From Lentinus brumalis (lineage: Eukaryota; Basidiomycota; Agaricomycetes; Polyporales; Polyporaceae): 64,000 nucleotides of DNA. Both the position numbers and the translations under genes were made by a program. Below the pieces are notes generated by a model. It was not told the DNA's origin, made no database searches, and saw only the letters and a list, made by a program, of their open reading frames with translations. Each line of letters begins with the position of its first letter. The stretch's first letter is position 1. The stretch is taken from the NCBI GenBank assembly GCA_001792895.1, contig MARA01000011.1:558001-622000 (forward strand). The letters are read 5' to 3'. Positions 35,854-45,853 of the stretch are shown in pieces.

Positions 35854-38386
35854 ATGCAACCTTCACCAGTGTTCCTAGCTTGCATTCTGTCCTTGTGGAC
35901 GCTTATCCTTCCCTCTGGTGCGACCATAATCCCGAGGAAGAATAGCCAAGTCCCAAGGGGCTTCGTCACAACTAACAGCAGGAACTTCCAACTTGATGGA
36001 AAGCCATTCGTACGTATTCATAATCTTTTCTACGCTGGGGTTACGTCGTCTCATGTGGAGTTGTGATGCAGGCATTTGTTGGGGCAAATTCATACGTTCG
36101 TGTCCTTCACTTCACTTGAGGTCTCACCAACCCCTCATATATTCATGAGCAGTGGCTGCCGCTCTTGACCAGTCAAGCCGACATCGAGACGACGTTCAAA
36201 TCCATGAAGCAAGCCGGTGTCAAGGTTCTGAGGACTTGGGTATTGTTTCCTCGCACTCTTGATCTCGTGGAACCTGCGCCGAACCAGTGTTGCTGCAGGG
36301 TTGGAACGCAATCAATGGCACCGAACTCGAAGGCGCACTCCAGACCGACCTCACATACTATCAGGTGACTCGATGCGTGATCGCACTGTTGTGGATCTGT
36401 GCTGAACAACTTGTAGGTATGGAATGGGACCCAGTACCTCCTCAATGACGGGCCACAGGGTTTGCAACGTCTGGACAACGTCATTTCGACCGCAGAGAAG
36501 TACGACATCAAGGTCATCGTCGCTTTCGCGAATAATTGGTTTGTCCGCTTGTTGCCATCCAATATGCTCATGCGCTAACTCATCTCCCTATGCAGGGTGG
36601 GATACGGGGTGAGTAATGGCGTAGTGCTCTTCACCCGCATAGAAACTCAGAGCGTCTGAGTTGCGCAGGGCTCCGATCTGTACATTCAGTGGATGCTTGG
36701 GGCCGGACAACCCCACGACGTCTTCTTCACCAACAGAAACACCATCGCTTCCTATCGTGAGGATCTTCCGTTAAACTCGTTGCTCTGACGCACTTACACC
36801 TCCATCGTACTATCTAGATGCATACGTGAAGACCATCATATCTCGTTATAAGGACTCTCCGACTATCTTTGCCTGGGAGTTGATGAACGAGGCGCGCTGC
36901 TTGAGCGACACGCTCCCTGCTGGGCCCTCCTGCGTCCCTGGGTCGAACACGCTTCGGACATGGTACCAGGAGCAGTCGGATTATGTTCGTAGCTTGTGCG
37001 TGACAGGTCTCGTCACCCTCATGTGAGGGTGAACTCAATCACTCACTCCAACAGAGATCCAAACCACTTGATCACGACCGGCGGAGAGGGCCACTTCTTC
37101 TGGAAGAATCCAAGGAAATAGTGCGTCATTAGTGCTCATGGTGTTCATCCTGCTCACATCCTGTGCAGCTGGTTCGACAACACCCTTGTCAGCGACTACA
37201 ACTACAACGGCGAAGGTATCTGCTAAGGAACGGTATTCTCGAGGATCACCTGACCATTTCCTTCCTAGCTGGCGAAGACTTTGATCATGATCTTCTACTT
37301 CCCAACATCGACTTCGGCACCTACGTGAGTCCCACCCACAAGTCGTCGACGAACATGACCTGATGCCTATTACACAGCATCTTTACCCACAATCTTGGTA
37401 TGTGGTCGTACTATCGGCTGCTTGTCACTCCTGACGTCTTCTTGTTATCAGGTATTCTGAGCTGGTTAGTATGACAGCATAAGTACTTCATCAGAACATG
37501 ACCTGATTACTGTGTCTGCCTAGGATTTCCCTGGCTCCAACTGGACTGTAGAGGATTGGGGCCTTCAATGGATTGATGATCATATCAACGGTACAGGGCT
37601 CCCACTCCATCATATTACCGTAGGTCATCAGCGGTCCTCACGCGAAAAGTTAGCGGCCAACAAAGCAGGCAAACCAGTCATCCTCGAGGAGTTTGGCGTC
37701 GGCGGTCTCCGTACGTACCTGTGACTTGTGCTCGGCAACCCTGTTGTTCACCGCGGAGCAGAAAATAAGACCGACATCTACCCTAAATGGGTGCAACACG
37801 CACTGGACACGAAACACGCGTACGTGGGTCTATCCTCTGATTTGACACTACCATTGACTTAAGCTTCTCCAGCGGGTGAAAGCTGCCGTCCCCAATTATG
37901 CCGGCTAGTCACTGACGACGCTATCGCATTCGCAACAGAATCATGCCCTGGCAATGGGGACAATTGGGCCTCACCGAGAGCGGCGGAAACCGCCTCATCA
38001 AGTACGCTGACGCGATCATCGACGGGGTATGTGGCTTACAACCTTGACCATGTATGTCATATCTCACGGAGGTCCATCATCTCGCACACTTCCTTGATAC
38101 AGGCCTCCCCGAACGACGGTACGATTGCATCTCGATCCGCATCGCGGTTTCACAAGATCCATAGATCCGCTCATTGTGTGTCTTTCCAGGAAACACTTTC
38201 TACGCTAACCAGACTGAGGTGTGGGACGTCTTCACGTAAGTCCACAGTCCACAGTCCGCCCCGTCGCATCAGCGGGAATCCCCGCGGCTCGGCTCCGAAG
38301 CTCAAGTATGTATTCGAACCATGCTGACTGCTTTTGATGGACGTTCCAGGAGGGCTGCCAAGATTCAGAATGCGAGATCGGGATAG
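35854..38386 (+). CDS. Secreted endo-beta-1,4-mannanase, GH5 (GH5_7-like)
   Basis: Hydrolyses internal beta-1,4 bonds in mannans of plant hemicellulose outside the cell. Signal peptide: MQPSPVFLACILSLWTLILP. The catalytic (beta/alpha)8 domain starts RGFVTTNSRNFQLDGKPF, AFVGANSYW, then GVKVLRTWGWNAINGTELEG, YYQVWNGTQYLLNDGPQGL and AFANNWVGYGGSDLYIQW. The acid/base Glu is in FAWELMNEARC and the nucleophile Glu in PVILEEFGVGG, with HFFWKN, DFDHDLLLPNIDFGTYHLYP and DFPGSNWTVEDWGLQW between them. About 20 introns are needed, some exons being only 13, 20 or 24 bases. There is no cellulose-binding module. It ends VWDVFTRAAKIQNARSG at 38386. The GH5_7 subfamily is assigned from motifs only. Confidence 0.92.
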
Positions 38387-38520
38387 GCAAATGCGCTAGA
38401 AGTACAAGGCGGAGAGAGCATGACTATGGTACACATATGCGACAGTGAGCGATGACGAATGCAAGGAGTTGATGCAGATTCCTCTCTTCACTCCTTCAAC
38501 CGTAGCCGGCCCACCTCGGG

Positions 38521-39010
38521 TCATGACATGGATCCTACCGGAGACGTCAACAACACTCTTCGTCTAGGTTGCCGCACTATGCTCACCGTAGCATTGCGGA
38601 CTTGTGCGTTATGATGAACGCATTCCGTCGCCGTGATCTTCACTCCCGCCGCGAGCTGGATGTACTGGGTACACCCGCATTGCCGCGGAGACATCTCGAA
38701 GATAGCGGAAACATGGCATGTTGCATTCCGCCAAATGCTAACTCTGACGAATGTTTCAGACAAAGACTAGCGAGCCAGAGAAATATCCGACTGCTCACGA
38801 TAACTCCATCGTCCGCGAGTTTTTCTCGACAGCGTATCTGTATATCGAGCCGGCCTCCAGCCCGAGGGGCGTAGTCTGTCCTGCAGGCAGCGCCACGCTG
38901 CCCGCGCGCATCCCATTTGCCCGCAAGATGTGGATGGTAACGTCTGCTTTGGTATCGTTCACGACCTCGAAGTCGAACAGCGCATCTGACTGCGATGTCA
39001 GGGTCGGCAT
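38521..39010 (-). CDS. Small protein of an unrecognised family, copy A
   Basis: The frame from the ATG at 39010 reads MPTLTSQSDALFDFEVVNDT, VTIHILRANGMRAGSVALPA, GQTTPLGLEAGSIYRYAVEK and NSRTMELS. A short intron with donor GTGAGC follows, then VSIWRNATCHVSAIFEMSP. It matches copy B at 45317-45853 in the order DF..NDT, V.L (or V.I), G.V.L..G....L.L.AG..Y.YA, SR, then an intron and (I/A)WR....C.VS..F. The second intron sits at the same place and phase in both. There is no signal peptide or transmembrane helix. The C-terminal end is uncertain: I used the first in-frame stop at 38521. I do not know a named domain for it. The shared intron and pattern argue that it is a real gene. Confidence 0.6.
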
Positions 39011-39686
39011 GAGGTACCGCGTCGGGGCGGGGTGCTTCGTATCAACGCCTCCGAAGCAGGCAGGGAGAAGGGGGAGAGTCGCGACCGCGCCTCGAGGGCA
39101 GCCGCTAATTATACGTGGATGCGTCCGGGCGAACCGACCGTGCATCTTATTGCGAGCCACACCTAGACAGGTTGCCGGGACGTGCGGGACAAGAGGAGCA
39201 CACAATGAGTCGCCGCGAACGCAGCCACCGCTTATTGTATTCTGTTTCGAGCACGTCCGAAAGCATATTGACGGACGCGGGATCGGGCGTGGCGAGCTCC
39301 GCGAGCGTTGTTTCAGCTTCCTACAAACGGGAGGGGAGGGCAGTTGACTCGAGATCTGTGTGCGTGCGGAAGCACGGTTGATCCCGGCGTAACACAGGGA
39401 TCGCGGGCGTGCGATAGCGGTGGCTCCTTATTGTCTTCGGCTCGGTTCTGGGCAGTCATGAGGAACACGCAAGGATGTGCTACATACACAGAGACACACG
39501 TACTGAATCGATACGAGTACGTACACATCCGAGAGTGACAGCGAGTGGTGGCAGATATGAGCGGGGATTACAGCGAACTGGCCGAAATTAAGAATGTATA
39601 GTATACGCAGTCCATGCATAGGTAACTTCTATATAGAGGTGGCTTCATCGCCTACACTACACCTTCGGTGAGGGTGGACGCGAGCA
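39011..39686. other. Intergenic between copy A and the ERI-like exonuclease
   Basis: 676 bases, with the promoter of copy A at its left and the 3'UTR of the exonuclease at its right. No gene seen. Confidence 0.45.
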
Positions 39687-40363
39687 TCAGGGTAAGTCAT
39701 CCGAGGGCTTCCAGCCGTTCTGCCGCATCCTCTGGACGACCCGCAGGATGTTTCTTACAGTCGTCGATTCCAGAGTGATGGCGCCCCTCCAGTTCCATGT
39801 TCGCGTGACGCAGCATGCCCGCCATTCCCCTCGGGTTCTTGAGCCCATGCAGTGTCTGGAAAGACTTCTTGACGTTGATCCAGCGGTTGTATGGCAGAGC
39901 GAGCGCGCCCGTGGAGGGGTCGAGTCCGACCTGGGTGCCGCTGAGATGCAGCTGCAGAGGCAGCATTATCTTGAGGTCCCACTCGCCACAAGTCAGATAC
40001 GCCACGGACTCTGGGTCCTGTATGACACCGTGCTCCCGAAGAAACTCTTGGTAGCGTTCCCAAACGGTAGGGAATGTGTCCGCAGCATCAACTCTGAAGA
40101 TTTGAGCGTCGGCAGGACTCCTATCAACACCCATGTACGCGGCGACGCACCTGCTCGATTCCAGTCAAGTCTGTGCAGAACTTGGTCAGGGTAGGATGGC
40201 GAACGGGGCGGACATATTCGTGGGAGTTGGCCTTGACTTGATCTTGCTCAATGTCGTACAACAGCGTAATAAGGAGTTCTATGGTTTCCATTTCGTTCCT
40301 GGGCACGACGGGTCCCGGCGGGTCGCCGCAAGTGGCCTCGAAGTCAAGTATGAGCAAGTGCCG
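39687..40363 (-). CDS. ERI1/ERI3-like 3'-5' exonuclease (DEDDh), start unresolved
   Basis: A DEDDh exonuclease related to ERI1/ERI3, enzymes that trim structured RNA 3' ends such as histone mRNA, 5.8S rRNA or small RNAs. Exo I is LLILDFEATCGDPPG (Asp and Glu of DFEAT). Then come EYVRPVRHPTLTKFCTDLTG and IEQ, then an exon with FPTVWERYQEFLREHGVIQD, YLTCGEWDLKIMLPLQLHL and NRWINVKKSFQTLHGLKNPR. Exo III is ELEGRHHSGIDDC with the catalytic His and Asp. The 3' end shows a plus-one base at T3 39751-39753: removing one gives CKNILRVVQRMRQNGWKPSD and a stop at 39687. At the 5' end an in-frame TGA lies just before the Exo I motif, so the initiating exon is probably further upstream (up to about 40440) or the start has an error. 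Confidence 0.82.
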
Positions 40364-40679
40364 TAACCGCGTTGCAGTACTTCCTGCTGCTCAGACTCTG
40401 GCTGCTGTCGACATGTATCGCAAGGCGGACATGGTTGACGGGCGCGGGTGAGTGATGCAGTCGGCGCGCGCGAGAATAACTTATTAAGAGCGGCATCGGG
40501 CCGGAGCCGTGACTAGGGGGTCGTAAACGAGTCCTCCAACAATTGTTTCCAAGTGAAGTCATGTCATGATCGTTCAACAGCAAGAGGACAGGAACCGATT
40601 ACAGGTGATATACATTCAAGAAGACGGAGAGAGGCACGTAGACCATAACGCGATAAGCCAGATAAACAATGAGGACCAT
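40364..40679. other. Spacer; may hold the missing first exon of the ERI-like gene
   Basis: 316 bases. On the minus strand an open frame with MPLLISYSRARRLHHSPAPV could be an upstream exon of the exonuclease but does not join in frame without an intron I cannot place. Confidence 0.35.
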
Positions 40680-41409
40680 CTACCAGGGGATGTATGAACC
40701 GCGGTGGGGCCTGAAGTCCATCATGAGGTTGGCGCAGAGCAAATCGTCGTCGTTCTCGGTGTAACCACGGATGTCCACTTTGAATTGGGCTAAGGCGACG
40801 GTGTCAGCGCTCCAAGCTAGAAGGCCAACATGTTTGGAACATACCAGGCGGGATTTCCTTGGGTAAGGTGACAGTCTGCACAACCTTGTGCGTCCCCTTC
40901 TCGATGGGGCACTGGATGGAAGCATTTGCATTGCGACTGTAAAGACTTGAGGATGGGCGACGAAATACTTAAGCAGACCACATACGCTTCCTCGCAGAGA
41001 TCAAACTCCCTATGCAAGAGCCTGATGACACCAGCCTTCACAGTGACATCCGCGTATGCACCTTCCTATACAAGAGAGGATGCATGAGCGAACAGAGCGT
41101 GCTTGACCATCGTGCCACGTACCTCGACCCGCTCATCAGCCACACCGACAACGGTTATCGTGAGGTCCTGGCCGCGCTCAGGCGGGTCAGGCGAAACGTC
41201 GATGCTCTTGACGTGGACAATGTGAGAGTCAGTGCCTACACGTCTCTGTCAGCAAAAGACCTTCTCGGCGATAGGATAAAACCTTACTGCAGTCGCTCCA
41301 GTCCCACCTCTTGTCCTGAGCCAAGAGCACCTGTTCGTCCTCGACGGGCGTTGCAACGACGCTGCCAAAAACGGCAGCAAGCAAAACAAGGAGACCAAAG
41401 CGAGCCATC
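40680..41409 (-). CDS. NPC2-like phosphatidylglycerol/phosphatidylinositol transfer protein (ML domain)
   Basis: A secreted or vacuolar lipid-binding protein of the ML/NPC2 family that moves sterols or phospholipids. The start at 41409 gives MARFGLLVLLAAVFGSVVAT, a signal peptide, then PVEDEQVLLAQDKRWDWSDC. After an intron comes SHIVHVKSIDVSPDPPERGQ, the ML-domain signature, with LTITVVGVADERVEEGAYAD, VTVKAGVIRLLHREFDLCEE, IQCPIEKGTHKVVQTVTLPK and EIPPAQFKVDIRGYTENDDD. The Cys pattern (C after WSD, CEE, QCP, LLCANL) agrees with the family's disulfides. The end is MMDFRPHRGSYIPW. Four exons, about 170 residues. Divergent from the four-helix membrane protein. Confidence 0.9.
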
Positions 41410-41806
41410 GTGACGAGGCAGGAGGATGAGGGTATCGTCGTCGTGGTCGTAAGCTAAGGAAGGAACGAGGACGCAACGCCAGGCGGCCTAACCAAGGAAT
41501 GACGGAGGCGAACTGGCGTGGGTACCACCTTCTTATTGGAGCCCGTCCGGTGATGGCGAGCCGATGCTCCGGCCGTGATCCGGAGCTGCGGAGGGGAGGC
41601 GCCCGTGGTGACGCACTGCCATGGATGCAATGGCTCGGCCTGCACTGCTACAGCTGCGCCCATTCTCTCGCGCCGTACATTACCCACGGCATCAACTTGT
41701 CCCCTGTCTCTCCTTTGCTCTTCCCCTCACGCATCCTGCTTGTTCTCTGCTACGACCGTGACGACCTTCGTACATCCCGTTCTGTCTTGCTTGTGATTCC
41801 GACGCC
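41410..41806. promoter_or_regulatory. Divergent promoter region, NPC2-like / membrane protein
   Basis: 397 bases between divergent ATGs. Pyrimidine-rich on the right side. No clear TATA box. Confidence 0.45.
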
Positions 41807-43026
41807 ATGAAGCCGAGAGAATACTGCTGCTGCGCGATTCCGGTGATATACGCTGGAATATACACTGCGCTGCTCGAGCAGTTTGTACTTGGTATAGTTG
41901 CAGGCACACTATCCATCGCCACGCCCTCAAGTGAGTAGTGATTGATCCCCATGGCGATTGCGAGAAGCTTATTCCCTCATAGTTGTTGGTGCATCGACGC
42001 CTTCCTTCGCGAAGTGGCTATTCGCGATCGTGTGCTGGGCTGCTGCCGCGATACAGGTGCTGGGTTTCATCGCCGTTCGGCAGGTGCGTTGGCAGACATT
42101 CGCTCCGGCTACGATGTCCTCATATATGAATGCAGGAGCGGCCGATCTTCTTCCGCCGCTATGTCACTCTCCACCTCCTCGCAACCGTGGCAGCGTTCGG
42201 TGTCGCCGCAGCGTGGATCATACTCTCTGCTACACGCCATACCCAAGCCCAGTCCAAGTGCATATCCGACTTCTTCGGCAACACCATCTCTGCCAACAAT
42301 TCCGAGGGCCAGACCCTCTGCGACATCTTCCCCTGGGCAGACGTCGGAATCATGGGTGGCTTGTGGGTGTTGTTCGCGATCGTGCAGGTACGTTTGCCTA
42401 CGCAGACTGCGCATGGCACGCCACTGAGGACTGTCATCAGACATACCTGTACATCATCCTCTCCTCTTTCGGCAAGGGACAGCGACGGGACCACACGAGG
42501 TACCAGTCGCTCTCGACCAAGTCTCTTAACAACATCCCGCTCGCGGATCGTGGTGGTGCGTGGGACTCCCGCAATTCTACCGAAATCCTTGTTCAGCCCG
42601 GCGGCCACGCAAGACACGACAGTGACGCCAGCGTAGCCCCCGTCATGGCCGACAAGGTCCAGGGGTACTCCGACAATAATTACTCGGCATACCCCCCTCC
42701 CGCGGGAGCATATACCCAGGACCCTGGGCCGACCCCGCACGCGTACGATAACTACTACAACAACCAGAACAACACCTACGGCGGCGGTGTAGGCTTCCCC
42801 GAGCGTAGTCAGGCCCATCCTGGTGAGTCGTAAATAGCGCCGCGACCGCCCCGCCCTCTCGGCTGTCTCGTGCAGACGCAGATGGTCGGTAGACCCCCAC
42901 CTCGTTACCGGACAGCTGCTGATTGTCGTTCTAGCGGAGGGTTCGTTTCGGCGCAAGGCGCCCAGGCTGCAGAAGCCGACGTCTGAGGACTATACACTTT
43001 ATAATCCCTACGGGAGCAGATACTAG
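41807..43026 (+). CDS. Four-helix integral membrane protein, unknown function
   Basis: It starts MKPREYCCCAIPVIYAGIYT with a Cys triplet that may be palmitoylated. Four hydrophobic segments follow: the first (YAGIYTALLEQFVLGIVAGT), the second (WLFAIVCWAAAAIQVLGFIA), the third (LHLLATVAAFGVAAAWIILS) and the fourth (GIMGGLWVLFAIVQ with YLYIILSSFGKG). The loop between helices 3 and 4 has two Cys (KCISDFFGN, LCDIFPW). The C-terminal 120 residues are soluble and rich in Tyr, Pro, Asn and Gly (NNYSAYPPPAGAYTQDPGP), ending in YNPYGSRY. The last exon begins after an intron at HP. This architecture is common in Agaricomycetes. No enzymatic motif was seen and no family name is offered. Confidence 0.8.
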
Positions 43027-43214
43027 TAGATCACTTGCCGCCGCTCTGGTTTCGAGCGTTGAGATACGGACTCTTCACGGACTGTTTCGCACTTTGTATA
43101 AGAGACATTCTTGGAAAGTGTGGGCCCTGGGTGTGGCCTTGATGGCCGAGTCAAGTTGACCGTTGGTGTGCTGCATGTCCGACATGAAGGGGTTACAATG
43201 TAAGTACTGCGGGG
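43027..43214. other. Convergent 3' intergenic region
   Basis: 188 bases between the membrane protein and the third F-box-like gene. No gene. Confidence 0.4.
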
Positions 43215-44565
43215 CTATACGTCCTGCACCATCTCATGTTCCCATGGACCCAAATCTAGTCTGACATTGCGACTCGCTGCAATCTGTTCCCATCGGTCGT
43301 GTCGCCCACCGTCAATCATCAGGGCTGTCCGGAAGGACGCGCATACGTGCTGAAGTGGAGAGTTGCGGAGGAGGATGTCGGTCTCGATAGCCTCGCATAG
43401 GATCTCCTCTTCTGCTGTCAGTGCCACGGCGTACCATGCGTTCATCACCTGGAGCTTCAGGACCATGAGTGAGGGAGGTAGCGAGCGTATGAAATTGCTG
43501 CGCAGCTCGTCGACGGTAACGAGGTGCAGCGCAAAGTACTCCAAGGAGGGCATATTCTCCAACGCCTGTGTGATATTTGCGCTGGACAGTCGGCTGCATC
43601 CGAGGAGCACCAGTTTGCGGAGGGTCCGCCCGTGCGCACTCGCCAGGGACTCGACGTGGTGATTCCGGATCTCGAAACCTAGGCGGTGGCCGAGTGCGTA
43701 GGTGAACGACTCCAGTTGTGCACCGGGGAAGCACTCCTGGATGGACTGTCGGTCAAAGTAGTTCCCGGTGATGCTATGCAGGGTGACGTGCCGCAACCCG
43801 GACATCATCCTTGTCTGCGCGCTGGCGCACTCGCGCTTGCTCGGGTTGCTACTGCTCGAGATGATCTCCCCAGAGAGCCGCAGTGCGACGATGTTGGACG
43901 GGTCGACGGCGTCGTAGAGGTCGACTCGCGTGTCCGGGTCGAGATAGAGTTCGTAGTACGAGGGCGAGAGAGGCCCCTTCGGGAACATCGCGCGCTCGAA
44001 CTTGAGTCCAAGGCGGCGTGATCCTGTGTGTCAGCCGGAGAGTCAGCATCGGCGCTCCCCGCCATGCCAGTGTGGGCGCATACGGTGCAAGCTCATCGTG
44101 TTCTGCAGATTTATCGGCAGGCCCTGGGTACACTGGAAGACGCGGAGCCGCCGGAGAGCAGTCATGCGGGCCAGGGCGAGGTGGAGGTTCGACAGCGGGG
44201 TGTCTTCCTTCGGAGGGTCCGGTCAGGACATGGACTTACACAAGCACGCACTTTAAGCTCACCTGATTCTCGTCGGCGGACTGGAAGACACGGCCGTCGT
44301 TTGCGACGTCTGCCCACTCTATCTGAGCCACAAATTGCGGCGCGGCGTACAGAATGAAGGCGCTGATCTGGTGCTCCGTCCGCAGGGAGGCGTAGTGTCT
44401 GAAGTGGGATCCAGCTTCGTCTGTTATCTGTCTGCAGACGTAGAGGAGCCGCATGTGGGCGTTGGTGGGCTGGTGGCTCTGTGAGACATGCTGGTGCGTT
44501 GTGGGGAAGTGCTCGTATATCTGGAGCCTGAGCTCGGTAGGCAGCTCGAGAAATGGGGCAGGCAT
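43215..44565 (-). CDS. F-box-like protein (third, unrelated in order to the tandem pair)
   Basis: The start at 44565 gives MPAPFLELPTELRLQIYEHF, an F-box-type opening (ELPTELRLQIYEHF), followed by RLLYVCRQITDEAGSHFRHY and an intron near SADENQ. A middle exon is Leu/Arg-rich (LALARMTALRRLRVFQC), and a last long exon encodes MFPKGPLSPSYYELYLDPDT, MMSGLRHVTLHSITGNYFDR, RTLRKLVLLGCSRLSSANIT and LPPSLMVLKLQVMNAWYAVA. This is about 400 residues and a likely substrate-binding repeat region. It may be a ubiquitin-ligase adaptor, but that is inferred from the F-box-like motif. Joins in the middle were not all resolved. Confidence 0.7.
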
Positions 44566-45316
44566 CCGAGCAAACCACTCTGGGTGAGCGTGGTGGACAA
44601 GGAGGACGCACGGGGATCGGGGCCGATCATGTGGCACAAGTAAGAAACCATATATGGGAGGGTGAAGAGAGGCGCCGGGCGAGTGAGAAAAGCGGCGGCA
44701 CACGCTGGCACACGGTTCTGTAGTTCTGTGCTCGCTGCGAGTGCGTCTGCCTGGCCGTCCATGCATGTTCTGCCCGTCCACGCCGTCTTCGCGGTCTTCG
44801 CCTCGACTTTCCTCAGCCCCAGGCTCCGGTGAACCCCCGCAGGGCGTCCGCTGCCCAGCGCGCGTCCGAGTCGCCTCCCAGCGTCCGCCTGTCACCAAAC
44901 ACAATAAGGCCTGCTCAACGTGGCAACGACGCCCGTACAGAGCATCTCATCTTGCACGCCCGGGCGGCACGCCCTGCCATATCTCTCCTGGTGCGCTCGT
45001 CCACCGTGTCTGCGTCCCACTGTCAGTGCAGCCTCGCCATCCCCGCAGGGTCCCGGGAACGACTGTGCAGAACAGGCTCTCTCGGTCTGTCGACTGCCGT
45101 AAGTTGCAACACCGCGCAACGGCCCGCGGAAGCTTGAAGCAGTTGCCAAACCCGCGCAATATCACCCTGTGCCTCTTTGGCGTCACCCTCCCTTCCTTCT
45201 CGCGCACTCTCCTTCCATCCTATTGCCTCCGCTTCTCCTCCCCACAGCCGCTTCTATCGCCTGCTAGCAGCCCCTCGCCGTCCCCTCTGCTCGGCTCTTG
45301 ATCCCCGACGACCACC
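44566..45316. promoter_or_regulatory. Divergent promoter region, F-box-like / small family copy B
   Basis: 751 bases. A long CT-rich tract (about 45180-45300) immediately precedes the copy B ATG. No gene was recognised in the rest. Confidence 0.5.
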
Positions 45317-45853
45317 ATGCCGGGCACAACGCAGTATGAGGTCCTCCTCGACTTCACCAACGATACCCATGACTGCGCGACCGTGCAGCTACAACGGGAC
45401 TACGGTCGGAACACAGGCGCAGTCGTCCTCCTGCACCCAGGCGAGAGCGTGACACTTGTACTTGATGCAGGTGAGCACGACGAAGCAAGCCAGACCAACA
45501 GACCCAGCAGAGCGGGGGCTGACGGCAGCTGCAGGCACAGTGTACAAGTATGCGTTCAAGACGCGGTCAAGAGTCGCGAACATAACGTGAGTCTGCCTCG
45601 CTAGTGTGCGGAGAGGCAGATGCACTAGTACTCACTCGACCGTCGCCATCACGTCGTCTGGCGCCCGACTTCGACACACCGCAGGGCACGAGCATGGCGC
45701 GACGTCCGTTGCACCGTCTCCCAGCTGTTCCCCGCTGCCGCGACACATCCCGCACTTTCCACGACCTCGCCTGACCCGCTGCGGCCCGTGCAGGGCATCA
45801 CCGTCGACCGGCACTGGCGAGACATGCGCTTTTGCTTGTGGAACGATGCATAG
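45317..45853 (+). CDS. Small protein of an unrecognised family, copy B
   Basis: Three exons. Exon 1 starts MPGTTQYEVLLDFTNDTHDC and ends in LVLDAG; exon 2 encodes TVYKYAFKTRSRVANIT; exon 3 encodes ARAWRDVRCTVSQLFPAAAT and ends MRFCLWNDA at 45853. Both introns have good donors (GTGAGC, GTGAGT) and acceptors. The protein is about 120 residues, with no signal peptide and a beta-rich pattern. It is a paralogue of copy A at 38521-39010: the two share the N-terminal DF-NDT core, the AG..Y.YA motif, the SR and the WR/CxVS segment across the second intron. No named domain is known to me. Its CT-rich promoter suggests good expression. Confidence 0.65.

Noticed and set aside
44741..45301. A 186-residue plus-strand ORF between F-box 3 and copy B
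   Set aside because: Pro/Ser/Arg-rich translation of a CT-rich promoter; no splice structure or family resemblance.
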